From: Heloderma charlesbogerti
Lineage: Eukaryota; Chordata; Lepidosauria; Squamata; Helodermatidae
Direction of reading: 5' to 3'
DNA length: 64,000 bases
Assembly: GCA_026122225.1 (NCBI GenBank)
Contig: JANEZZ010002887.1
Span: 372,001-436,000, forward strand
Positions 1-9,484 of the stretch are shown one piece after another. Each line of letters starts with the position of its first letter. Position 1 is the stretch's first letter. A program made the translations under genes and the position numbers. The notes below the pieces were generated by a model, which worked only from the letters and a program-made list of their open reading frames with translations, did no database searches and was not told where the DNA came from.

Positions 1-410
1 TCTTAAGCTGAGTCTTACTCAGCAAAAATTTTTGTTTCGTGTCTATAGGACACAGCAACATCTTTTTAATAAGGGACTGTCTAATTTGGTTAATTGTTGG
101 CAGTGGAATACAGTAATGCTTGTTTGAAATATATGTTTTGGCAAAGTCCAGTAGTTGCTTGGGGTGGGGGGATGTTATCACACAGATACATTTTGTACTG
201 GAACAGTCCTTAATATTCACTGATGTGCATGCTCTTTTAAATTATTTACCTGCTTCATGGAAATTAACAAATGGTCAGTGTAAATGGATTCTCTGCACCC
301 TTTTGACAGCTAAGACTGACATTACAACATCGTAAGGATAAACACTCACCTCCTATAATGCTATGAATTGAGGACATTACAATGCTATCAATATTTGAAC
401 GGGTGGCATA
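1..410 (+). mobile_element. L1-type LINE fragment, 3' end of ORF2
   Basis: Translation of the plus strand in shifting frames gives the degenerate C-terminal part of an L1 ORF2 protein: a stretch reading LTQQKFLFRVYRT near 25-60, then MFWQSPVVA near 130-155, then LNYLPASWKLTNGQCKWIL near 240-290. These match the region after the reverse transcriptase domain of vertebrate L1 proteins. There are several frameshifts and stops, so it is dead. The upstream part lies outside the window. A related L1 ORF2 piece occurs at 42,485-43,325. Confidence 0.65.
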
Positions 411-900
411 TAGATAGCACTTTCAAATGGATATTTATTTGGGTATTTGGCCTGCTTTTGTTGAAGCCTATGTATAATTGCTAGAATGCATTTCATACAA
501 ATCCATGTACATATACTAAAAACACAATTTTAAAAAAAATTGGGTGCCCGCGGGCACCATGTAGTAGACCTCTTCGCAGGCGCCGTGTTGTGGACTCCTG
601 GAATAAAGGTATTACCTTAATAGGAATATTTGTCATATGTCTGTAAGCCACCTAGAGAAGACATTATTCTGTAAGGCAGTCTAAAAACCCTTTAAGTAAA
701 AGTTTAGACAAATCTTGAGTCCAGATATATTAACCCTATCAGGTGTTATACTTAAGGAAGATTTTGACTCCCAAGCTATAATTGATAACTTGGACAAATG
801 GGTCAGCTGGTTCCAAAAAAATGGGTTGATCTCTGGATCAGCTATCAATTAATATTAGAATACAATGAGGGTCAAACACTTTTATTTCAATATATTCAAG
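411..900. other. Intronic sequence, nothing recognised
   Basis: AT-rich, with no convincing exon or named repeat on either strand. It lies downstream of IGF2R exon 5, so it should be intron. The following part up to 2,038 is likewise intron apart from the repeats listed separately. I looked there for the next IGF2R exon, which should begin with a G-starting codon completion and encode two cysteines, and did not find it. Confidence 0.5.
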
Positions 901-1110
901 TGGGCTGGTTTGCACAACCGAACAGCCACCATGGCTTATTTAAGCTACGGTGGTGGTGGCACGTACAGGTGGCCATACTGAAATTCAATGCCCAGCTACA
1001 GCTGGTCATGTCATGCAAACCCAGGCAACGGGGGCTGCACAATGGTTAAAAAACCCTCACATAACCCAACAACCCTCTTACCACCCCTGCCGCCTGTGTT
1101 TGCACAACAT
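901..1110. repeat. Palindromic MITE of the 'AACAACCC' family (degenerate)
   Basis: Contains the family hallmarks: 'ccaccatggcttatttaag' near 926-945, runs of AACAACCC/ACCCTC near 1,050-1,075, and a 'gtttgcacaac' end on each side (908 and 1,097). The arms are imperfectly complementary. Related copies occur at 7,838, 14,820, 20,350, 25,190, 35,163 and 54,425. Confidence 0.5.
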
Positions 1111-1947
1111 GACAATATTGGTTCAAAAATGTAACTGGGGCCATGGAAAAGCAATTATTATAATTATGATGAATGATGTATTATCTATTGGATCCTCTTT
1201 CCTTAATGTTGCTGTTGCTTTTTAGTCTAAATAATTCATCACACTGTTCCATTTATATAATTGAGGCGATAGCCAGTTTGGAATATATATCCCAAATGCA
1301 AGCCTCAAGTGGTAAAGGAGTTGCTCATTTCAGACAAAAGAATATCAGGTAAAACAGCATTTTAGTGGATCCGAGTCATTAGATGTTGCAACTACTTGAT
1401 ACCAGAATTGTTCAAGAATCAACCATTCTTGTTCATACAGAATGCCACAAGGTTTACTGCCAGAAAAATTTTGGCCATGCCTGGCTCCTTTGTTAGCAAA
1501 GTTTCAAAATGGTTGGTGAATTGGCACAAGGCCAATACCATTAGCAAGACACTTGAAACAACTGCCTGGGGACTCACTTCTGACTAGAAAACTCAGTACC
1601 CCAGCTGCCACCTTCTGCTCATAAATACAGGCTAAAGGCCTGTAAGTAGCAGGCTTGAAGCCTTTTATGAGAGTTGGGAGAAGGAGCTGAAAATCCAATG
1701 GAAAGAAGCACTGCAGTTATGAGGAACGAGGGAGGGGGGAAGCACAAGCAGAGAAGATTTTAAAAATGACAATATGGAGTATCTTGGATGGAACGGAGTG
1801 TACAGCTGGGGGGAAAAAGGAAGTTTCTGTGCTTATGGCTCTAAAGCATATACTTCATGCCTGGACATTCTTTCACCTCAGGAGGAAAACATTCTTCAAC
1901 CTGGTTAACAAATATATACCAGTTCTCAGGAGGGCTCCTTTCAAGAC

Positions 1948-1969
1948 CACACACACACACACACACACA
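1948..1969. repeat. (CA)n microsatellite
   Basis: About ten CA units just downstream of IGF2R exon 5, followed by a C run at 1,982-1,990. Confidence 0.9.
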
Positions 1970-2038
1970 AATCAAATAACGCCCCCCCCCGAAAGCAGGC
2001 TGAACTATGGTATATTTCATTTACACTGAGGTTCAGAC

Positions 2039-2171
2039 CTATGTTTCTACAGATATTGATGTATAGCTCCACATCCTCATCTGAGTCCTCTACCAAGTAG
2101 CCTCCAGAAGTCAAAATCAATGGGTTCAAATCACGTTTCTTCCAGTCTTCATCAAATACATAGCAGGGCAC
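2039..2171 (-). CDS. IGF2R: IGF2R exon 5 (lumenal domain 1)
   Basis: Read on the minus strand, the exon begins after a 'ttttag' acceptor (2,172-2,173) and encodes VPCYVFDEDWKK, then LNPLILTSGGYLVEDSD, then ELYINICRNI. This matches the end of the first mannose-6-phosphate-receptor-homology (MRH) repeat of IGF2R, where the C-Y-V-F and YINICR blocks are conserved and the cysteines form domain disulphides. It is 133 nt long, enters in phase 0 and leaves in phase 1. The donor reads GTCTGA, which is a weak site; it was chosen because the protein similarity stops there and no better GT is close. The next exon is not in the window. Confidence in identity is high; the exact 3' boundary is less certain. 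Confidence 0.93.
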
Positions 2172-2429
2172 CTAAAAATTTAAACATATTGGTGATATAA
2201 AGATATTACACTACCTCAAAGACATTACAGGACGTAATTTTGTTTGCCAGATAGATATAGGCACTCCAGGCCAGCAACAGAGATCGGCCAATGCTCATCT
2301 GGCCCTGCTGAAATGGCTGGATTGAGTTTATGGGTGCTACTGAGAATGGGCACTCATTCAAAGCTACTCGGTATTGTACACAGCTAGAGCCAGGTTGAAG
2401 GCAGAATGTTGTCAGCAACACCTCCTCGT

Positions 2430-4772
2430 ATTGGTCAGATCACTACCTGGTGACGTTGGACTTCTCGGTTCCACAACCCCTCCGCAGGGGTGGAGGACCT
2501 ATTAAAATGGCCCGCCCCAGGCGTCTTATGGATCCAAATGGATTCCTGAACGCACCTGAGGATTCTCTGGAGCATGCAAACGGCCACTTGGTTGAGACCC
2601 TGGGGGGTGGGTGGAATGCTGCAATCACTGAGGCACTAGATTGGGTGGCTCCGAAATGCCCTCTCCCCCTGAACAGGGTTTGAACTGCACCATGGTTCAA
2701 TCCGCAGTTACGAGCTCTGAAACAGGAGGTGAGACGGCTAGAGCGCCGGTGGCGGAAGTCCCGCTCCAAAGACGATCGGACACGGGCTAGAGCTGCATCT
2801 TCAGCCTATCACGTGGCGATGAAGGCAGCAAAAAAGGAATACTACGCTGCCTCTACTGCGTCCGCAGAGTGCTGACCCAGGAGGCTGTTCCAAGTGGTCT
2901 GGAGCCTGGTTGGTCCAGTTGCTCCAGAACCGCTGCAGCATTCTAAGGCCTCCTGTGAGGCCTTGGCAAGGCACTTCGCGGATAAAATTGATTGGATCAG
3001 AAGTGTTATTCCATGCGCCGTGGATACAGTTAGCGAGCGAGAGGCGGTCTGTGGCAAACCGGTCTTGTGGGATCGGTTCCAGCTTCTTCCTTCTGATGAA
3101 GTGGACAAGGTGCTTTCATCTGTAAAGCCGACCACCTGCTTACTTGATCCTTGCCCATCTTGGCTCATTATGAGCTGCAGAGAGAGGCTGGGTAAGGGGG
3201 TCAGGGTGATGGTGAACGCCTCCCTTGAGGAGGGAGTGATGACATCAGCCCTCAAGGAGGCAGTGATAAAACCACTCTTAAAAAAGCCCTCCTTGGATCC
3301 CCAAGTTTTGAACAACTTTCGACCAGTCTCAAATCTGCCTTTTTTGGGCAAGATCATTGAGTGGGTGGAGGCGATGCAGTTGAAAGCACACTTGGAAGAA
3401 GCCGATTATCTAGATCCATTTCAATCAGGCTTCAGGCCTGGGCATGGGACAGAAACAGCCTTGGTTGCTTTGGTGGATGATATGAGGAGGGCTTTGGATA
3501 GGGGTGAATGCTCCTTCCTTATTCTCCTCGACCTCTCGGTGGCTTTTGATACTGTTGACCACAGTATCCTCCTGGACCGCCTGGAGAGGATGGGCATTGG
3601 AGACACTGTATTACGGTGGTTCTGGTCCTTCCTCTCTGGCAGGCACCAGAGGGTAGCACTGGGAGAGGAGGTGTCGGACCCATGGCTGCTCACGTGTGGG
3701 GTGCCACAAGGTTGCATCCCCTTCCCGATGCTATTTAACATCTATGTGAAGCCGCTGGGGGCTATCATCAGGAGGTTTGGGGTGCAGTGCCATCAATATG
3801 CAGATGACACACAGCTCTACCTCTCGTTCAAATCTTTACTAGGGTTGGCTGTAGAATTCCTCTCTAAATGTCTGGAGACGGTGAGTGGCTGGATAGGGAG
3901 GAATAAGCTGAAGCTGAACCCTGACAAGACTGAGGTACTTTTGGTGGGAGACAAGAGTAGGTTGGGGGGTGTTGACCTGGTGTTGAATGGGGTATGGCTA
4001 CCCTTGAAAGACCAGGTCCGCAGCCTGGGGGTCATTTTAGACTCCCAGCTGTCCGTGGAGGCTCAGGTGTCAGCCGTGAGCAGGACAGCGTTGTATCAAC
4101 TCCATCTGATACGACGGCTGCGCCCCTACCTTCCCGACCATCTGCTCCCATCGGTAGTACATGCCCTGGTCTCCTCTTGTCAGACTACTGTAATGCGCTC
4201 TACATGGGGTTATCCTTGAAGATGGTTCGGAAGCTGCAGCTGGTACAGAATGCGGCAGCTCGCCTGATTAAAGGCAGCCACCAGCATGATCACATCACTC
4301 CGGTGCTGAAGGAGTTGCACTGGCTACCAGTTGTTTTCTGGGCCAAATTCAAAGTGTTGGTTTTGACCTTTAAAACCCTATATGATTCTGGCCCAGCCTA
4401 TCTCAAGGAGCGCCTCCAGCAACACCAGACAGGCCGCTCAACAAGATCAGCCTCAGATGGCCTTCTCTCTGTCCCATCAGCCAGAACAGCTAAGCTGGTG
4501 AGGACGAGGAAGAGGGCCTTCTCTGTGCTGGACCCCACTCTGTGGAACTCCTTCCCTAATGAACTCCGCCATGCCCCCTCTTTAATGAGCCGCCACACAC
4601 TGAAAACTTGATTATTCAGGCAGGCATTTGGGGTGGGTTAGGGTATTTTTAAATAATGTTTAATGTGTAATTTTACTGTTTTAAATTGTACTGTTGTACA
4701 TCGCCCAGAGTGGCCAGGTGACCAGCCAGATGGGCGATTATTTTAAAAATAATAATAAATAAATAAATAAAA
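2430..4772 (+). mobile_element. L2-type (CR1/L2 group) LINE, 5'-truncated copy 1
   Basis: A non-LTR retrotransposon remnant inserted in IGF2R intron 4, in the opposite orientation to the gene. The main readable frame, 2,894-4,219, covers reverse transcriptase: FRPVSNLPFLGK, FQSGFRPGHGTETALVAL, VAFDTVDHSILLDRL, LTCGVPQG and the catalytic QYADDTQLYLSF near 3,795-3,830. A frameshift near 4,000 moves the C-terminal part to another frame (3,994-4,611). Only the tail of the endonuclease remains at the 5' end (SDHYLVTLDFSV, 2,436 on). The 3' end is a short (TAAA)n-like tail at 4,750-4,772, as usual for L2. It is very similar to copy 2 at 22,180-24,931, so both are fairly young. No intact protein is possible. 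Confidence 0.88.
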
Positions 4773-5389
4773 ACTGTTTAGGAGTATAGAAGATACAATA
4801 GGCCAGTCAAGGTCCTAGAAAAGAACACCACAACCAGGAACCCCTGCTGTGGCTGCTCCGTGCTCACTACGGCAAACACAACAGCACTGAGAAGCAGCCG
4901 CCTCTGACACTTGCTTGCCTTCCCTCTCCCTTTCTTAGAGTAGATGGCCGCAGTGGCTGATCCAAGGCTTGACGTGGCTGGTCCAAGGCTTGACCTCCAA
5001 GGCTTGACTTGAACTGTGCCTACCTCCAACGTGTTAATTTTACCTCAATCCAGATCAGTCCCAAATTAGCTTATTTAAGATCTTTTCCATTCAATCATAT
5101 TCCCAGTGATAGCACTGCAAGTACAATGAGGCCTTGAACATCTTAATAATGCCAACTCTCCCCCCTGCCTCCCTCCTCATGCTCTCCCTTTGCCAAACAT
5201 ACTTACTCTGTTGAGGGGGCAAGGGGTCCTCAAGGTTAATACTTGGTCCCTGTACTGAGCACCTTAAGAACTGGACCCCAAAATGAATGGTTCATTTAAA
5301 GCAGAAATAGGCAAAATTAAAGTTTTACATAATTATTTAGTTCAAGGGTGGGCAGCTATGTTTGTATGTTCTCCTAGAACTTGCATTAC

Positions 5390-5488
5390 CTCTCCTGTTG
5401 ATCTGAACAACTCCTTCTTACATGCAACAAACGTCTTCCATTCAAAATAGTGCACACATTCAGTTGAAGTCACAAATTCTGGGGAACC
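5390..5488 (-). CDS. IGF2R: IGF2R exon 4 (lumenal domain 1)
   Basis: A 99-nt exon on the minus strand that is easy to miss because of its length. It starts after an acceptor AG (5,489-5,490) and encodes 33 residues beginning [19 protein letters not shown] and continuing with FVACKKELF. The block [14 protein letters not shown] is a signature of the first repeat of IGF2R. Both junctions are phase 0, matching the end of exon 3 (CTA|) and the start of exon 5 (GTG). The donor is GAG|GTAATG. The two cysteines belong to the conserved domain disulphide pattern. No stop or frameshift is present, which supports a functional gene. Confidence 0.95.
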
Positions 5489-5791
5489 CTAATTTAAAAA
5501 GTGGTGAGATAAAACATTTGTCATTTCACACTTTGAAAGGGAAAACAAAGCTTAATTTCATCAAACACTTTAAAAGAAACCAATCATCCAAAGCTAGAAC
5601 AAAAGTGCTCTAGCAGGTAATTATTATTGTTGATCTTTTTTTTAGACATAAGCTTATTTCATAATCAGATGCATAATGAAACTGGAATGTGGAGACAGAT
5701 ACACACAGGCCAACAACTAAGTTACCCGGGAAAATAAGACAACGTAATCATTTGGGAATTTGAGTATGGAGCGAATATTGATTGCTCAATA

Positions 5792-5848
5792 AAAATCATG
5801 CACCAATTTAAAAATCATGCACCAATTTAAAAATCATGCACCAATTTA
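5792..5848. repeat. 19-bp tandem repeat, three units
   Basis: Three essentially identical copies of 'aaaatcatgcaccaattta' in head-to-tail order, within IGF2R intron 3. A short trinucleotide tract (ACT/AGT, then AAC/GAC) follows at 5,866-5,922. Confidence 0.9.
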
Positions 5849-6832
5849 TCCCCAATATTGTTGTAGTACTACTACTAGTAGTAGTAGTAACAACAACGAC
5901 AATGACAACAACGACGACTGGACCATCGTTTTAAGCTGCTCTAGCAGCCAATCTTGGTTAAAAAGAGAGGTGTAACTATAACCACTAAAATAAAATACGA
6001 GTCACATTTAGCCAGATGAGAGAGTTTAGCTTTACATGATATTGTTCAATTAAAAATGGGAATATTCCAGTTGGTATGGACATGTTTGGGCAATAGGCTT
6101 TTTACCTGATCTCATGTAATGTAGAAGAGCTAACACCATATACGTATAGAATTATAGACGAATGGTCTCTATAGATAGATCTTTAGAATAATCCTTTATT
6201 TTCTATTGTTTTAAAAGCTTTTATCTTTTCGATCTAACTTTTTTGTATTTCTCAATAAGACTGTATTTGCCTATTTAGGTTGGTACTTATCAATGACATT
6301 TTTCAATATTTTAATATCTTTAAAAACATGGGGGGAAAATTGGGAACCCATAGGAAACATTTCAGCAACAGATAATTAAGCAGGACAACCATACACGATG
6401 GAAGGCCACAGATACATTGCAAGAGCAAAGCAGATAGAATTCCACAAAAATGCAGTTTGATGCTTGGCACTCGGCATTTCCCCTTTAGCCGCATTATTTA
6501 CTAACATTCAGTTTCAGAAAGCAAGAGAACTGGGAAATTATGCTGTTTGGTTTGCAGAGGACTTGGTAAAATGTAAAGACTTTATTTCCCGGGGAGTTCT
6601 CTGTTCAAATGCTCAGTTAGCACATAAGAATGCAAGTTTGTATCTCCCCTTTTTCCAGTATTTACAGATTATGAGTTATATTCAGGAAGTATCTAGAGGT
6701 GTATCTAAGGGTATCTGGAAACTTACAGGAAAAAGAAATTTTTAAAAAGAATGGGTTTGATTTATTGCAATCACGCCAACATTCTTGTATAATTTTTGAA
6801 ACAAGAAAAATACTTCGCAATGCCATACTTAC

Positions 6833-6957
6833 TAGACTCTTCCCACAATAGAAATTGATGTTGCTTTGTAACGTATGCTGAGCACCTTGATGTGAACAAG
6901 ACTGGCTAGTGTTGAACTCCAAGAGCAATTTAGAACTTTTCTTCAATGAAGAGTCAC
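6833..6957 (-). CDS. IGF2R: IGF2R exon 3 (lumenal domain 1)
   Basis: A 125-nt minus-strand exon. The acceptor is 'attcag' at 6,958-6,963 and the donor CTA|GTAAGT at 6,827-6,832. The first two bases complete the glycine codon begun by exon 2. The peptide reads GDSSLKKSSKLLLEFNTSQ, then SCSHQGAQHTLQSNINFYC and GKSL. LLEFNTS-SC and the N-x-F-x-CGK-L block are conserved in the first IGF2R repeat, and FNTS includes a potential N-glycosylation sequon (NTS). It leaves in phase 0. The reading frame is clean. It lies 1.3 kb from exon 4 and 14 kb from exon 2. Confidence 0.96.
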
Positions 6958-7395
6958 CTGAATGGCAAAAAATGAACTTTATATATTTATAACCTTGCCT
7001 TTTAGAACAGTATCTTCACAAGGAAGCTTCTAGCGATAAAATACAAAATGCAAATTAAGAATTAAAATACATCCAAAATCCCCAACAATACAAAGCCAGC
7101 ATAACAAAAATCAAAAGAACACTAAGCACACCATGAATAGTTTATGTACCAAGGCATAACACTCTGAAAACAGGTCCCTAGCCCTCTCCATGTGCTGGTC
7201 AGTACAAATGCACAGGTATCAAAATGGAGAAATAACTCCCGGAGACAGATGTTGTTGAAAGGAAAGTTGTAACCCCACCCTTAACATATACACCCTAACA
7301 GACTTCGTATATACCCAGATTAGGCAGAATAGCAACTGCCTATTCAGATAACTGTGTCAACATTTGAGAAAAATTCTTTTCCTGGAATTTGCATC

Positions 7396-7618
7396 CTTTG
7401 TCCATTCACATTTTACAGAGCATCCAGATGGTGCTTCTGCATTGTTCACTCCCAGTGTTTTCTGTATTTTATTCCTGTATTTTTTCAGACCCAATTTGTG
7501 GTGTTTCTTTTAATATATATGTATATGGTCTGAAAAAACGGAGGGGAACACAGAAAATCCCGGGAGTGAACAATTTGAAAACATCATCTGGATGCTCTCT
7601 AAAATGTGAGTTGATATG
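7396..7618. repeat. Foldback element, ~220 bp inverted repeat
   Basis: Left arm 'agagcatccagatggtg...ttgttcactccc...ttttctgt' near 7,418-7,468 and right arm 'acagaaaatcccgggagtgaacaa...catcatctggatgctctc' near 7,551-7,602 are reverse complements, with 'ttttttcagacc' / 'ggtctgaaaaaa' at the hairpin base (7,480-7,540). It is best explained as a non-autonomous DNA transposon (MITE). Confidence 0.75.
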
Positions 7619-7837
7619 AGAATGAAGACACAAGACACAACCACAGCTCCAGCCTGTCCAGAGTGGTCAGACAAACTGCTCTTAAGGCTTTTCAGGGTTC
7701 TTCTGCCTTTAATACACACCTCTTAGCAGGTTCATCTGGTTTTATGGCTTCCTATTGATCCCAGCTGGGGAATTCAATGAGCAATGACTTCTCGAACAGT
7801 CTCTCTGTTGGTTGCCCCAGGTCAGCTTTCACCCTGG

Positions 7838-8148
7838 GGGGGTTTGCACTGTCATTTTCAGGCATGGTGGCTTAAATACCTCCGTCACCTAACCCCCGCT
7901 CCTAGGTTGTTGTATGGGTTTTTGCCAGGGTTAACAAACCACCCAGAACCCATGGGTTGTTTTAGGGTTGTGGGTGGTTTGTTAACCATGCCAACAACCC
8001 ACCCTCGCCAGGTTTGGACAATATGACAACCTACAAGCAGGGGCTGGGTTATGGAATGGGCACCTGAGGGCACTCGGCACATGCCGCAAACCATGGTGGC
8101 TTATTTAAGCCTCCATGGCTGAAAATGACCATGCAAACCTGGTCACTG
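7838..8148. repeat. Palindromic MITE of the 'AACAACCC' family
   Basis: The outer arms pair 'gtttgcactgtcattttcaggcatgg' (from 7,842) with 'catggctgaaaatgaccatgcaaac' (to about 8,138). Inner parts include 'ggttaacaaaccaccc' near 7,929 and 'gggtggtttgttaacc' near 7,972. Arms of about 150 bp with clear mismatches. Confidence 0.75.
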
Positions 8149-8564
8149 ATTTCCTCTCGATTTAAAATTACTTGTTTAAAATGACATTATAGAGCTAGTA
8201 AAGAACAGAAAACAGACCATCCCCACCCACATTAGGAATAGCAGTGACCTGGGGCAACTCAGAGAAGGGGAAACTGCTCACTAATTCCTCCAGCCAGGAT
8301 CAGTCAGAAGCCATAAAACTGTCTGAGCCTGCAAGCCATAAATATATTGCCAAGGAGCCTTGCTGAATGGAGCTTACTTGTGACCAGACATTATAGAAGG
8401 ATCTTGGCCATGTGGAAGGGCATTGCTAATTAATACAGTGCTATATGAAATGCTTTGTGTAAGCCTTGTTTTAAATTCTACTTCCAGCTAACAACAGAAA
8501 AGCAATGCCCCAGTCGTACTCAAGGGCAGTGCTCCTAGTATAGAAGCAGCCATAATGCAATAAC

Positions 8565-8632
8565 TTTGAAGGAACTACGCAGATTGGGGCAGTGCTTGGA
8601 TGGGAGACCACCTGGGAACCCCGTCTATGCCA
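8565..8632 (+). pseudogene. 5S rRNA-derived fragment (pseudogene or SINE3-type head)
   Basis: The segment 'cagtgcttggatgggagacc' with 'acctgggaac' (8,590-8,620) is the conserved 3' half of vertebrate 5S rRNA, preceded by a degenerate 'gaaggaactacgcag' that resembles the 5S 'gaagctaagcag'. The 5' half is not recognisable and the end is altered, so it cannot be a working 5S gene. It may be a solitary 5S pseudogene or the head of an old 5S-derived SINE. Confidence 0.7.
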
Positions 8633-9004
8633 CCTTGAGTTCCACAATGGGAGTGGGAGGAGAAGAGGCAGGAGGACGAGGAAGATAGTGAACAGCACAC
8701 TGGTTCTTGACAATGTGAACCAAAATTGCACTATTCTTATCCATTTCTCAGAGCCCTTGATTTTGAGTTTTAATCACACTTATAGTCATTTAGACCTAAC
8801 AGGCTAATAAATCATCAGTATGCTAGCTAGCCATCCCTACAACCAGAGGGCTGGAAGATTAGTCCGCTTATTTGTCTGAACATGCCAGTTTGGAAGTTAA
8901 GTGGCAACACCCTCACATAGAACCAACTGTTAAAGCAGGGATGGGTAGAAGTTAGATCTGGATATACTGGTAGATCTCTGGGTGATTTGTAGTAGATTAG
9001 CAAG

Positions 9005-9474
9005 ACATTGTCTACTTGGGCTTCCAAAAGGCTTTTGACAAAATCCCTCGCCAAAGACTCCTGAGCAAACTTAGCAGTCATGGAATAAGAGGAGAGGTCC
9101 TCTGATAGATGAGTAATTGGTTAAAGAACAGAGAGTAGGAATAAGTGGTAATTTCTCCCAATGGAGGGAAGTAAATAGTGGGGTCCCACAGGGACCTGTA
9201 TTGGGACCAATGCTTTTCAACCTGTTCACAGAATCATAGAAGAGTAGGGTTGAAAAGGGCCTATAAGACCGAGTCCAATCCCCCGCTCAATGCAGGAATC
9301 TAAGTCAAAGCATCCCTGACAGATGGCTGTCCAGACTCATCTTGAATGCCTTCACAACTGAGCTGGAATGAAGAATGAGCAGTGAAGTGGCCAAGTTTGC
9401 CAATGACACCGAATTATTTAGGGTGGTTAAAACAAAAAGGGATTGTAAGGAGCTCCATCCAAAAGGATCTCTCC
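9005..9474 (+). mobile_element. CR1-type LINE fragment, RT part 1
   Basis: The plus strand encodes a degenerate reverse transcriptase stretch: VYLGFQKAFDKIPRQRLLSK (9,012-9,070), a GSHRDLYWD remnant of the SGVPQGSVLGP motif near 9,180-9,215, and EVAKFANDTELFRVVKTK (9,382-9,440, the catalytic ADD degraded to AND). It is interrupted by a minus-strand CR1-like 3' end (9,229-9,375) and then by BovB at 9,485. The frame resumes after the BovB at 12,714. Confidence 0.75.
9229..9375 (-). mobile_element. CR1 3'-end fragment, inverted
   Basis: 'agaatcatagaagagtaggg' followed by the text for '..cctataagaccgagtccaa' is the reverse complement of a CR1 3' end, whose tail is made of ATTCTATG units. Similar pieces lie at 27,428 and 60,414. 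Its orientation is opposite to the CR1 reverse transcriptase fragment around it. Confidence 0.65.
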
Positions 9475-9484
9475 AAACTGGAAG

